DNA of 51,545 nt from JBCBST01 sp039819115. Its GTDB lineage: Bacteria; Bacteroidota; Rhodothermia; Balneolales; Balneolaceae. Below, one piece after another: positions 34,259 through 42,775 of the stretch; the first letter of the stretch is position 1, and each line of letters opens with the position of its first letter. The notes beneath the pieces were generated by a model. It was not told the origin of the DNA. It did not search any database and was given only the letters and a program-made list of their open reading frames with translations. A program made the position numbers and the translations under genes. The stretch is from the NCBI GenBank assembly GCA_039819115.1, contig JBCBST010000008.1, positions 1 through 51,545 on the forward strand, read 5' to 3'.

Positions 34259-35257
34259 TTAGTACAAGTTCTTTTCATATTGGTAATTCGTTGAGTCGAT
34301 CTTGCCCTCCGGTCTTATCGTTAATGGTCTTTGGTTGCTCCCGTCTTTTTTCATCACCCAAATGGAACCTGTTGGACCTGAATAAACAATGTGTTCTCCA
34401 TCGGGAGACCAGTCGGGCATCGTGCCCCGCTCATCGAAAGTAAGCTGGGTTAAATTTTTTCCATTTTCCTTCATTGTCCATATGTGAACATTTGAGGAAT
34501 ACGCAATTACCTTTCCATTTGGCGAATAATTCGGATAACGATTATCTACTAAATGAGAATCAGACTGATTAGAAAAAGTCAGTCTTATTTCAGATTTGGT
34601 TGACAAGTTTATTCTGTAGACTTCATTTTCAAGTCCTGTATAAACTAATCTCTCATGATTAGGTGACCAATTAGGCATACGTCCTCTCACCAAAAACTCA
34701 TTGCTAAGACCAGTTTCATCAATGATCAAAATGCCACAAGAGTTTTCTGGCACTGGTTCATTAGATGATCCACAGTTAGTATTGTCATAAGCAATCCACT
34801 TACCATCCGAGCTCCAGTCAGGGAAGAAATTACGACCTTCAAAAGTAAGCCGGGTGATACTCGTAGTATCAATAGTTTTCCCATTAAACCGGGCTTTAAA
34901 GATTTGCGCTGCGGATTCGTATACAATCCATTTTCCGTCCGGACTCCAGTCTGCATAGCTTGCATTCAGGATTTTTCGTTGGTTACCACCATCAGAATCC
35001 ATGATCCAGATTCCACTGGAATCTGGATCATGGATAGAGGTCCCATTAACAGGATCATACAATTGAAGACCGTAGTGGTAAAAAAGAATCGTTTGTCCGT
35101 TAGGACTCCACCGCGGAAATTCCTGGTAGGGAGGGGGAGGTAAACAGATGCAGATACCTTCATCATCATCATCAAGCTCGACTAATTGGCAGCTAATAGC
35201 GCCTAACACGATCAATGTGAGTAGCGCCGATATTGATTGTATAGAGAGATGCTTCAT
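34259..35257 (-). CDS. WD40-like (TolB-type) beta-propeller lipoprotein
   Basis: A 332-residue lipoprotein (lipobox GAISC, Cys23). It consists of about six PD40/TolB-type repeats, each with a WSPDG-like core followed by an aromatic strand: FPRWSPNGQT, ADWSPDGKWI, PDWSSDGKWI, PNWSPNHERL, PNYSPNGKVI and PDWSPDGEHI. Most blades end with IWIMD/IWVMKKDGSNQ-like strands, which fits DUF5050/TolB N-terminal-like folds. An acidic stretch of Asp/Glu follows the lipid anchor. It follows a paralogue, which starts about 12 bp upstream, so the two form an operon. Binding partner unknown. Confidence 0.88.
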   Translation of the reverse strand: MKHLSIQSISALLTLIVLGAISCQLVELDDDDEGICICLPPPPYQEFPRWSPNGQTILFYHYGLQLYDPVNGTSIHDPDSSGIWIMDSDGGNQRKILNASYADWSPDGKWIVYESAAQIFKARFNGKTIDTTSITRLTFEGRNFFPDWSSDGKWIAYDNTNCGSSNEPVPENSCGILIIDETGLSNEFLVRGRMPNWSPNHERLVYTGLENEVYRINLSTKSEIRLTFSNQSDSHLVDNRYPNYSPNGKVIAYSSNVHIWTMKENGKNLTQLTFDERGTMPDWSPDGEHIVYSGPTGSIWVMKKDGSNQRPLTIRPEGKIDSTNYQYEKNLY

Positions 35258-35269
35258 GATGCGTTCTCC

Positions 35270-36385
35270 TTATTTGATGTTGAAGTGTGAGAAGGAAGAT
35301 TTTTGATCGTGGAGGATCAAAGGGTTAGTGGATGCTGGCGGGGCTTTTTCATGATTCCCGGGAATAGCGGGGGCAACATCGGTTAAGGGGCGCTTATTGC
35401 TGCCATCCGCATCCATAATCCAAAGCTGGCCGTTACCGGGGCCCTGGAAATACTGGTTGGAAAACACGTATACGATCTGTGTTCCATCGGGGCTCCAGGC
35501 TAGATTGGAAGACCAGTATTTGGCAATAGGTTTTTTATTGCTCCCGTCCGCATCCATCACCCATAAGGAGGAGGACAGTCCTTCCGGGCGATGTTCGTAT
35601 GCAATTTTAGTTCCATCTCTGGAGAATTTGGGGGAATAATTCCCTCCGCTATCGGTCAATTGTTTTGAACCGGAACCATCCGAGTTCATTGTTAATACTT
35701 CAGGTCCTTCAGTATTACCGGACACAGAGCTAGTGAAAGCAATACTTGCGTTTTTATATGACCAATCAGGAGCTCTACTACCTCCAGATTGCGATTGACT
35801 AATTTTTTGCAAATCAGCACCATTTTTTCCAATGCTCCATACGTAGTAAGCCCCGTTTTCATGATTATAGTTAGTCTCAAAAGCTATGCGTTGGCCATCT
35901 CCACTCCAGGTGGGGTAGAAAGAACGGGCATCGAAGGGGGTGAGCAGGGTAATGCTACTGGTATCAAAGGCCGGAGGATCTAAGGAAGTGATCTCAACGG
36001 TATAAATATTACCGGGAGTATCTATGGCTAAATGGGTACCGGCCGGGTTCCAATCCGGTGCACCTCCGAATGGAAGCAAGGGCCTGGTTTCCCCGCTTTG
36101 GGCGTGCACCAGCCAGATACCGGCAAACCAGGTATCGGGTACGCCATCTTCATTGGTATCGATGCTATCGGCATGTTCGGCGGCTATCCATGTTCCACCA
36201 GGATGCCAGTCGGGCAGGGAAAAGTAAAGGGGGTTAAAGCAGGTGAGTATATCCGGAGCGGTGTCACCGGTTAGTTGTTTGCATTCCGGGATTTGATCGT
36301 TACTGAAATCAAGCAGATCACAGGCACCTAGGAGAATAAGCAGGGCGCCGGCCAGGAGGGTTCGTATGCTTCTTTGTGGAGTCAT
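35270..36385 (-). CDS. WD40-like (TolB-type) beta-propeller lipoprotein, paralogue
   Basis: A 371-residue lipoprotein (lipobox LLGAC, Cys22) with six PD40-type repeats, such as PDWHPGGTWI, PDWNPAGTHL, PTWSGDGQRI, PKFSRDGTKI and AWSPDGTQIV, each followed by strands with VMDADGSNK-type turns. It resembles the next gene in layout and DxDGSNK turns, so the two are tandem paralogues that have diverged. A Cys pair is present early (CKQLTG, DILTC). Ca2+ or peptide binding is possible but not shown. Confidence 0.88.
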   Translation of the reverse strand: MTPQRSIRTLLAGALLILLGACDLLDFSNDQIPECKQLTGDTAPDILTCFNPLYFSLPDWHPGGTWIAAEHADSIDTNEDGVPDTWFAGIWLVHAQSGETRPLLPFGGAPDWNPAGTHLAIDTPGNIYTVEITSLDPPAFDTSSITLLTPFDARSFYPTWSGDGQRIAFETNYNHENGAYYVWSIGKNGADLQKISQSQSGGSRAPDWSYKNASIAFTSSVSGNTEGPEVLTMNSDGSGSKQLTDSGGNYSPKFSRDGTKIAYEHRPEGLSSSLWVMDADGSNKKPIAKYWSSNLAWSPDGTQIVYVFSNQYFQGPGNGQLWIMDADGSNKRPLTDVAPAIPGNHEKAPPASTNPLILHDQKSSFSHFNIK

Positions 36386-36667
36386 GGGTTTCTTTAGCTT
36401 TTGATTTACACGGAAAGGGTTCCCGATTATCTACAAACCGGTCTTTTCCGGCACACCGTTAGTTGTCCCCGTATTAAAGCCAAAGATGAGTTAGGCACAC
36501 GTATGTTCTAATCGTAACTAAAAGTTACGCCCTTTGCATATCTTTTCGACGAACGACATGGTTTTTCGACGAACGACATTGTAAAAGCAACAAAAACACT
36601 CCGCTTCCTTCTTACCTCCAAAACCCCGATTTTCATCCGAAACCAATCTTAAACGAATATCATACTC
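36386..36667. other. 282-bp intergenic region upstream of fabI
   Basis: Between divergent genes (lipoprotein - and fabI +). It holds a tandem repeat (see separate entry), a GC-poor leader and no ORF. No terminator or clear promoter was seen. Confidence 0.6.
36543..36579. repeat. Tandem 17-bp direct repeat upstream of fabI (possible operator)
   Basis: TTTTCGACGAACGACAT occurs at 36543-36559 and again, identical, at 36563-36579; period 20 bp, about two helical turns. It sits 89 bp before the fabI start, where a transcription factor dimer pair could bind. Confidence 0.7.
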
Positions 36668-37501
36668 ATGAGCCAGGGCCACGGACTACTAAACGGAAAA
36701 AAAGGAATCATTTTTGGAGCGCTCGACGATCGTAGCATTGCCTGGCGCGTGGCATTGGCCTGTAAACGGGAAGGAGCCGATTTCGTGCTATCCAATGCAC
36801 CGATTGCCCTTCGCTTAGGAACCCTCAATGCCCTTTCGGAAGAGACCAATGCACCTATTATTCCGTGCGATGTCACAAAAACCGACGAAATTGAGTCCCT
36901 GCTTGATCAAACCAAAGAAGCATTGGGCGGTGGGGTAGACTTTATCTTACACGCGATTGGAATGTCGCCCAATATCCGGAAAAAGAAAGAGTACACCGAG
37001 CTGAATTATAACTGGTACCAGCAATCGCTGGACATATCGGCCATTTCGTTGCACCGCATCTTACACCATGCCGAAAAAGCGGATATGCTGAACGAGGGTG
37101 GAAGTGTTGTAGCCCTTTCGTATATCGGCGCGCAGCGTATTTTTTCCAAATACTCGGATATGAACGATGCTAAGGCCCTGCTGGAGAGCATTGCCCGGAA
37201 TTATGGAAGCCGGTTAGCACATAAAGGAATCCGTGTAAACACTATTTCTCAGGCTCCAACAAAGACATCTGCGGGCTCCGGTATTAAAGGCTTTGATGGG
37301 ATGTATACCTTTGCTGAGAAACTATCTCCGCTTGGCAACCCTTCAGCAGACGAATGTGCCGATTATTGTGTGGCCATGTTTTCTGATCTTACCCGGAAGG
37401 TTACCATGCAGAATTTATTCCACGATGGTGGTTTTGTGACCAATGGTATTTCCGAAGAAATGATTGATGACCTGGCTAAGCTGTACTCAGACGAAGAGTA
37501 A
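36668..37501 (+). CDS. fabI: Enoyl-ACP reductase FabI
   Basis: A 277-residue short-chain dehydrogenase of the FabI group, which reduces trans-2-enoyl-ACP with NADH in fatty-acid elongation. The start MSQGHGLLNGKKGIIFGALD gives the dinucleotide-binding turn FGALDDRSIAW. The catalytic pair is Tyr162 and Lys169 (KYSDMNDAKALL, the Y-x6-K spacing typical of FabI), preceded by ALSYIGAQR. Length is near the usual 260-275. The tandem repeat upstream suggests specific regulation. Confidence 0.96.
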   Translation: MSQGHGLLNGKKGIIFGALDDRSIAWRVALACKREGADFVLSNAPIALRLGTLNALSEETNAPIIPCDVTKTDEIESLLDQTKEALGGGVDFILHAIGMSPNIRKKKEYTELNYNWYQQSLDISAISLHRILHHAEKADMLNEGGSVVALSYIGAQRIFSKYSDMNDAKALLESIARNYGSRLAHKGIRVNTISQAPTKTSAGSGIKGFDGMYTFAEKLSPLGNPSADECADYCVAMFSDLTRKVTMQNLFHDGGFVTNGISEEMIDDLAKLYSDEE

Positions 37502-37627
37502 GGGCAGCGGTCTTTGATGAAGTGATTTCGCCATATTGCGAAGAAAGCCGCTGGCTTGGATGTTATTAAAAATCAGAATTCCTGTCTGAGCAGGAATGAC
37601 TTGAAATAATGAATACAACCCATTCAG

Positions 37628-38203
37628 ATGCCTGATGTGATCCTTGGTATTGATCCTGGTTCCCGCACCACCGGTTATGCGGTGTTGAGCGAGCATCAGG
37701 GAAAACTGGTTGCCGTTCGCTGCGATGTGATACGGCTGGCCCATGAGGAGAGTCATGCCAAACGGTTAAACATCATCTACGAGAAGCTTTCTTCCATTAT
37801 AAAATCAATAAAGCCTACCGCTTGTGCCATAGAGATTCCATTATATGGAGTGGATCCGCTGGCAATGCTTAAGCTCGGACGGGCCCAGGCTGCCGCCATG
37901 TTAGCGATTACCCAGCAGGGACTGGATGTGCAGGAGTATTATCCCAAGGAGGTAAAAAAAGCGATAACCGGAAATGGAAATTCCGGGAAAGAGCAGGTTG
38001 CCTTCATGTTGAGAAAGATGATTGAATTACCGGAGGATAAACTCCCAAACGATGCGACCGACGCGTTAGCCGTGGCCTGGTGTCACCTGACGAAATCAAA
38101 CCTGCCGGTGTCTGCCACATCAAAGAAGGGACATCAGAATAACGCAAAATCGGGTTGGGCAGATTTTATTTCCAAAAATCCGGAACGGGTAAAAGGATTA
38201 TGA
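37628..38203 (+). CDS. ruvC: Holliday junction resolvase RuvC
   Basis: A 191-residue resolvase. Catalytic acidic residues are visible as ILGIDPGSRTTGYAV (Asp7), AIEIPLYG (Glu68 region) and the C-terminal LPNDATDALAVAWCHL. The sequence GAGRAQAAA-like GRAQAAAMLA follows the acidic site. RuvC cuts Holliday junctions together with RuvAB. The last codon overlaps the start of ruvA (ATGA). Confidence 0.96.
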   Translation: MPDVILGIDPGSRTTGYAVLSEHQGKLVAVRCDVIRLAHEESHAKRLNIIYEKLSSIIKSIKPTACAIEIPLYGVDPLAMLKLGRAQAAAMLAITQQGLDVQEYYPKEVKKAITGNGNSGKEQVAFMLRKMIELPEDKLPNDATDALAVAWCHLTKSNLPVSATSKKGHQNNAKSGWADFISKNPERVKGL

Positions 38204-38796
38204 TTGCATATTTAAAAGGCGCTGTTGAGGAATACCACACCGATCATCTGGTTCTGGATGTACATGGCGTCGGGTACCGGGTAGAAGTTTCTGCACAAAC
38301 ACTAACGGCAGTAAAAGGAGGAGGAACTGAGCTTAAGCTATTGATTTATCATCATTTCACGGAAAGTGACCAACGTCTGTTCGGATTTTATACGTCTGGT
38401 GAGAAGGCCTTGTTCGAACAACTCATCACGGTAAAAGGGGTGGGCCCAAAACTGGGATTGACCATCGTATCGGGACTACCGGCGCCGGAATTAATCAGCG
38501 CTATTCAAACCCAGAATGCCGGGTTGTTATCGAAAGTGCCTGGAATTGGTAAAAAAACAGCGGAACGGATTATTCTTGAATTGAAGGATAAACTCGGTTC
38601 GGATCAGCATGTTATGCAGGGTGAAAACTCCGGGTATACGGAAAGTGGTGTATTCGAAGAAGCGGGTGCAGCCCTGATGGCCCTTGGGTTTAAGCAAAGG
38701 GAAACGGATGTGGTGCTTACGGGTCTGCTTAAAGACAGTCCGGGCATTTCAGCATCAGAGCTCATCAAACGAGCCCTGTCACACATGAACAGATAA
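38200..38796 (+). CDS. ruvA: Holliday junction branch-migration protein RuvA
   Basis: A 198-residue DNA-binding protein. It starts MIAYLKGAVEEY, has the domain I strand LDVHGVGYRVEV, then two helix-hairpin-helix motifs (ITVKGVGPKLGL and LSKVPGIGKKTAER), and a C-terminal RuvB-binding domain from about 150. The frame extends to an ATG at 38155, but the start at 38200 overlaps ruvC by 4 nt and fits the family. RuvB is not in the window. Confidence 0.97.
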   Translation: MIAYLKGAVEEYHTDHLVLDVHGVGYRVEVSAQTLTAVKGGGTELKLLIYHHFTESDQRLFGFYTSGEKALFEQLITVKGVGPKLGLTIVSGLPAPELISAIQTQNAGLLSKVPGIGKKTAERIILELKDKLGSDQHVMQGENSGYTESGVFEEAGAALMALGFKQRETDVVLTGLLKDSPGISASELIKRALSHMNR

Positions 38797-38871
38797 CAAT
38801 TTCTTCATTTTAGTTTAAAGTGCTTCATCGTTACCATTATTATTTATAAAAGCTAACCTAACGGAATAGGC

Positions 38872-39549
38872 GTGTCTAAACAAACTATCCTCGTCGTTGA
38901 CGACGAAAAAGACCTACTTGACCTCATCGAATACAACTTAAAGAAGGAAGGATTCGATGTGTTGAAAGCCGAAAACGGAGAACAGGGAATTGCTGTGGCA
39001 AAAGAGCACAAACCCGACCTGGTTCTTTTAGATATCATGATGCCTAAGATGGACGGTCTGGAGGCGGTAGAAGTCATGCGTGCAGATGATGACCTTAAAC
39101 GCATTCCTATTATTTTTCTTACCGCACGGAGCGATGAAAAAACCGAGGTGGAAGGCTTAAACAAAGGCGGTGATGATTACATTACTAAGCCGATTAGCAC
39201 AACGAAACTGATCTCACGCATTAAAGCCGTGATGCGCAGATTTGAAGAAGGTGTAGAAGTGGCGAATAAGCTGGACGTACACGACCTGGAAATTGATAAA
39301 GACCGATATGTGGTAAAGCGGGAAGAGAGCGAGTTCCAGTTACCCCGCAAAGAATTTGAATTGCTGTTTTTTCTTGCCAGTCGAAAAGGAAAAGTACTGG
39401 ACCGTCAGACGCTGTTAAACAAAGTTTGGGGAGATAATATTTACGTGGTTGACCGTACCGTTGACGTACACGTGAGAAAAATCAGGGAAAAACTGGGCGA
39501 TCACTATATCGAAACTGTAAAAGGAGTCGGCTACCGGTTTAAAGAATGA
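38872..39549 (+). CDS. PhoB/OmpR-family response regulator
   Basis: A 225-residue regulator beginning with GTG. The receiver domain has the acidic pair VVDDEKD (Asp10/11), phosphoacceptor Asp54 (VLLDIMMPKMDG), Thr of FLTARSD and Lys of DYITKPIS. The C-terminal winged-helix DNA-binding domain (about 130-225) ends GYRFKE, and the loop VVDRTVDVHVRKIREKLGD is typical of OmpR/PhoB proteins. Overlaps the kinase gene (ATGA). Probably the partner of that kinase; the exact stimulus is unknown, though phosphate limitation is the common case. Confidence 0.95.
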   Translation: MSKQTILVVDDEKDLLDLIEYNLKKEGFDVLKAENGEQGIAVAKEHKPDLVLLDIMMPKMDGLEAVEVMRADDDLKRIPIIFLTARSDEKTEVEGLNKGGDDYITKPISTTKLISRIKAVMRRFEEGVEVANKLDVHDLEIDKDRYVVKREESEFQLPRKEFELLFFLASRKGKVLDRQTLLNKVWGDNIYVVDRTVDVHVRKIREKLGDHYIETVKGVGYRFKE

Positions 39550-40625
39550 GCCAAACCCCCAAGAAAAAGAGATCAGGCTTTAAAATCTATCGCCTGGGTC
39601 TCCGTATTTCTGCGTATTCCTCGTTATTGTCAACATTATTGCTGTTCCTGATGCTGTGGTTGATCTATGGCCTTTCTCCGCAATCTGCGGTCATAGATTC
39701 TCTGTTCGCACTTCCGATCTTTTTTGTGGTGGTCTATGCTGTTGCATTCCGGTTGCAATACCCCCGGCTTGAGACCTTGGAACGTATTTCAAAGAACATT
39801 GCTAAACGCCGGTTCTACGAATATGAGGAGCTAACATCTCCGTATAAAGATGAAATTGATGTGTTGATTGATGAGTCGGTGACCTCATCCAAGATGACAG
39901 AGATCGAAATGCAGCGTCTCAACAAGATTGAGAACTACCGGAAGGAGTTCATTGGTGATATCTCCCATGAGTTAAAAACACCGATTTTCGCCATCCAGGG
40001 GTTTATTGAAACCTTATTAAATGGTGCGCTGGATGATGACGAAGTGAATCGTGATTTCCTGAAGAAAGCCATGCGAAATGTAAATCGCCTCATTTACCTC
40101 ACCAAAGATTTGATGGAAATCTCTAAGCTGGAAACGGGCGAGTTGAAATCGGAGATTGAACCGGTTTACCTGTTCGAGATTGTTCAGGATGTTGTGGAAA
40201 GTCTGACATATAAAGCGCAGAAAGAGAATATTCAGCTGATCCTGCATGATTTTGATCGTAATCTCACGGTGTACGCAGATCGTAACCAGATTAAGCAGGT
40301 GGTTATTAACCTGATCGAGAACGGAATTAAGTACAACGTACCGAACGGTAGTGTGGAATTAGGGTTGAAGGAAGTGGAATCGGACGAACACATCTTCTTC
40401 TATGTGAGGGATACGGGTATAGGGATCGACGAGGCAGATTTACCCAGGGTAACCGAGCGATTTTTCAGGGTGGATAAATCCCGGTCGAGAGAAAAAGGGG
40501 GCACGGGCCTTGGTTTAGCTATTGTTAAGCATATCTTAGAAGCCCATGGTGAAGAATTCAACATTGAAAGCAAACCCAATATGGGCACTACATTCACCAT
40601 ATCATTAAGAAAGATATCCGAATAG
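39546..40625 (+). CDS. PhoR-type sensor histidine kinase
   Basis: A 359-residue kinase. Two hydrophobic segments (about 22-44 and 52-70) with a short loop form the membrane part; there is no large periplasmic domain. The dimerisation/phosphoacceptor motif is IGDISHELKTPIFAIQGF (His141). The ATPase domain shows VVINLIENGIKYN (N-box), RDTGIGID (G1), RFFRVD and GGTGLGLAIVKH (G2). It overlaps the regulator gene by 4 nt, so the two are a transcriptional unit. PhoR/SenX3-like in layout. Confidence 0.95.
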   Translation: MSQTPKKKRSGFKIYRLGLRISAYSSLLSTLLLFLMLWLIYGLSPQSAVIDSLFALPIFFVVVYAVAFRLQYPRLETLERISKNIAKRRFYEYEELTSPYKDEIDVLIDESVTSSKMTEIEMQRLNKIENYRKEFIGDISHELKTPIFAIQGFIETLLNGALDDDEVNRDFLKKAMRNVNRLIYLTKDLMEISKLETGELKSEIEPVYLFEIVQDVVESLTYKAQKENIQLILHDFDRNLTVYADRNQIKQVVINLIENGIKYNVPNGSVELGLKEVESDEHIFFYVRDTGIGIDEADLPRVTERFFRVDKSRSREKGGTGLGLAIVKHILEAHGEEFNIESKPNMGTTFTISLRKISE

Positions 40626-40629
40626 ATTT

Positions 40630-41715
40630 ATGACGTATGCAGTAATTATGGCCGGAGGATCGGGAACACGGTTCTGGCCAAAAAGTACCAAAGCTCTGCC
40701 CAAACAGTTTCTTAACCTCTTCGGGGAAGGAACAATGATTCAGAATACCGCCGATCGTATCAAGGAACAGATTCCCCAGGAGCGCATACTCGTGGTTACC
40801 AACGACGATTATGTAGATATCGTCCGAGAACAGCTTCCTAAGGTTCCGCAAGAAAACATCGTTGGAGAGCCCGTAGCTAAGAATACTGCCCCTTGTGTAG
40901 CCATTGCTGCAGAATTGCTACTCCGCAAAGATCCGGATGCAGTCATGGTGGTTCTTCCGGCGGATCATCATATCACGGATCCCGATGAGTTTAACCGCAT
41001 TTTAGCCGCAGCGGTAAAAAAAGCGGAATCCTCACCCGGCTTGATTACCATTGGTATTAAACCGAATCGTCCTGAAACCGGGTTCGGATATATTCATGCA
41101 GATCTGAACCAACAGGAGTTAATTGCGGATCGGGAAATAGAACCCGTCCTTGGGTTTAAGGAAAAACCGGACGCGGATACCGCCCTTACCTTTATGAATT
41201 CAGGAGACTACTACTGGAATTCAGGGATGTTTGTATGGAGGGCGGATACGGTTCTGGATCAGTTTGAACAGCATTTGCCTGATATGTTTACGCTGGTTAA
41301 AGAAACGGGAGAAGAGTTATACACTTCGTCTCATGCAGCTGCGATCAATGAGTTTTACCTGGATTGTGAATCCATATCCATAGACTATGGTATTATGGAA
41401 CATGCGGGTTCCGTATTTGTTGTGCCGGGCGAATTTGGCTGGAATGATGTGGGAAGCTGGACTGCGGTATTTGAACTTGCCGAAAGGGAGAGTGATGGTA
41501 ATGCAATACAAGCTGTTCATGCGGCATTTGCCGGCGCATCGAACAATCTCGTTTCTTCCGTTTCAGAGAAAATGATTGCTATTGTCGGCCTCGATAATGT
41601 AGCCGTGGTTGAAACCGATGATGCCATCCTCGTTTGCAACCTGGAACAGGCACAGGGCGTCAAGCAAATTGTGGAGCACCTGAAATTATCAGACGATCTG
41701 AAGCATTTTCTTTAA
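40630..41715 (+). CDS. manC: Mannose-1-phosphate guanylyltransferase
   Basis: A 361-residue nucleotidyltransferase that makes GDP-mannose from GTP and mannose 1-phosphate, for exopolysaccharide or lipopolysaccharide sugars. It starts YAVIMAGGSGTRFWPKSTKALPKQF (signature residues 2-25 seen in pieces), followed by VVLPADHHI, FGYIH, FKEKPD and WNSGMFVW. There is no phosphomannose-isomerase domain, so it is the monofunctional, shorter form. It begins 5 nt after the kinase stop, so it may be cotranscribed with the two-component system. Its last bases overlap the stop of the MBL gene by 4 nt. Confidence 0.95.
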   Translation: MTYAVIMAGGSGTRFWPKSTKALPKQFLNLFGEGTMIQNTADRIKEQIPQERILVVTNDDYVDIVREQLPKVPQENIVGEPVAKNTAPCVAIAAELLLRKDPDAVMVVLPADHHITDPDEFNRILAAAVKKAESSPGLITIGIKPNRPETGFGYIHADLNQQELIADREIEPVLGFKEKPDADTALTFMNSGDYYWNSGMFVWRADTVLDQFEQHLPDMFTLVKETGEELYTSSHAAAINEFYLDCESISIDYGIMEHAGSVFVVPGEFGWNDVGSWTAVFELAERESDGNAIQAVHAAFAGASNNLVSSVSEKMIAIVGLDNVAVVETDDAILVCNLEQAQGVKQIVEHLKLSDDLKHFL

Positions 41716-42479
41716 TCGATGGCCACGATCTGCTGATCGTACGCCAGTTTAATATGATCGGGTAGCTTCCGGTTACTCGATTCGTGATCCACATACGAAT
41801 TCATGTGTATAAGAAAAGCCTTTCTGGGCTGGATGCGCTCTATTTCCAGAACGGTTTCAGGGATGGTGAGGTGGGTGGGATGCTCCGGCTCCCATCGTAA
41901 CCCGCTGATCACAAGAGTGTCTACCCCTTTTAGCAAGCTGATGGTCTCTTCCGGAATCGATTTCACATCCGTTAAATAGGCCAGGTTGTTGATGCGGTAG
42001 CCAAGAATGGGGAGCGCTCCATGGAGAACCGGAAGAGGAGTGATGTCACAATCCTCAACGGCAAATGAGGTATTTGAGACTTCCCGTAAGGCCAGTTTTA
42101 CCGATCCGGGATACTTGTTATCTCCGAAGAGATAGTCAAACCGGGTGCGGATAGAGGTTAGCGTTCGTTCATCCCCAAACAATGGGATGGGGTTTTTTCT
42201 TTCATAGCCGAAAGAGCGAAGGTCATCCAGCCCGGCAACGTGATCCATATGTTCATGCGTGAGAAGAACGGCATCGATAAAAGGAATCCGGGCTTTGATA
42301 CTTTGAATACGAAACTCAGGTCCCGTGTCGATGACCAGAGATGCACGTGGCGTTTGTATCCAGGCGGAACATCGTGTTCGCTCATTGCGGGCATCGTGAG
42401 CAAGTTGATCTCTTAAAAACCCTCCGGCTACCGGAACTCCCATGGACGTTCCGGTTCCTAAAAAAGTGAGTTTCATCAT
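41712..42479 (-). CDS. MBL-fold metallo-hydrolase, PhnP/RNase Z-like
   Basis: A 255-residue metallo-beta-lactamase-fold protein. Metal-binding motifs are LTFLGTGTSMGVP at the start, LLTHEHMDHVAGLDDLR (about residues 60-76), VLHGA, and LIHMNSYVDHES near the C-terminus, as in PhnP-like cyclic phosphodiesterases and other RNase Z-type hydrolases. The substrate is unknown. The frame runs on to 42533, but ATG at 42479 overlaps the previous gene stop by 4 nt, so I chose it. The 3' end overlaps the convergent manC by 4 nt. Confidence 0.9.
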   Translation of the reverse strand: MMKLTFLGTGTSMGVPVAGGFLRDQLAHDARNERTRCSAWIQTPRASLVIDTGPEFRIQSIKARIPFIDAVLLTHEHMDHVAGLDDLRSFGYERKNPIPLFGDERTLTSIRTRFDYLFGDNKYPGSVKLALREVSNTSFAVEDCDITPLPVLHGALPILGYRINNLAYLTDVKSIPEETISLLKGVDTLVISGLRWEPEHPTHLTIPETVLEIERIQPRKAFLIHMNSYVDHESSNRKLPDHIKLAYDQQIVAID

Positions 42480-42775
42480 TCCAGCTCCAGCTTTTCGGCT
42501 GGAAGCTGTGCCTCTATAGATAGACGGGACCATAAGGAACTCAACTCTTTTCGAACGACTGGTTTGATATAGATATCCTCAAAGTTGATATCTGATAAAA
42601 CCCTGGCGATGGTGCCAAGCTGAGATTCCGCAGGTTTGTTTTTATTTATGATGACCAGTTTATCTCCTTTTATCACACAATCTGAACCCCGGAAAGCACC
42701 ACGCTCTTTGCGTAGCGTATACCCCGATTGTTCCAGGAGTAGCTCAAGTTCAAGTAATAACTTATCTGCTTTCAA
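42476..42775 (-). CDS. Conserved hypothetical 99-residue protein
   Basis: A 99-residue protein I cannot name. It has a helical start (LLLELELLLEQSGY), a small beta segment with RGAFRGSDCVIKGDKLVIINK and a segment with LSDINFEDIYIKPVVRKEL that looks like a recurring motif in uncharacterised proteins of many phyla (memory-based, unverified). It is overlapped by 4 nt on both sides: with the barrel protein upstream and the MBL hydrolase downstream, so the three are coupled. Confidence 0.75.
   Translation of the reverse strand: MKADKLLLELELLLEQSGYTLRKERGAFRGSDCVIKGDKLVIINKNKPAESQLGTIARVLSDINFEDIYIKPVVRKELSSLWSRLSIEAQLPAEKLELE

Noticed and set aside
36543..36579. Start of a CRISPR array
   Set aside because: Only two repeats of 17 bp with a 3-bp gap; there is no spacer-length interval or further repeat, and no cas gene.
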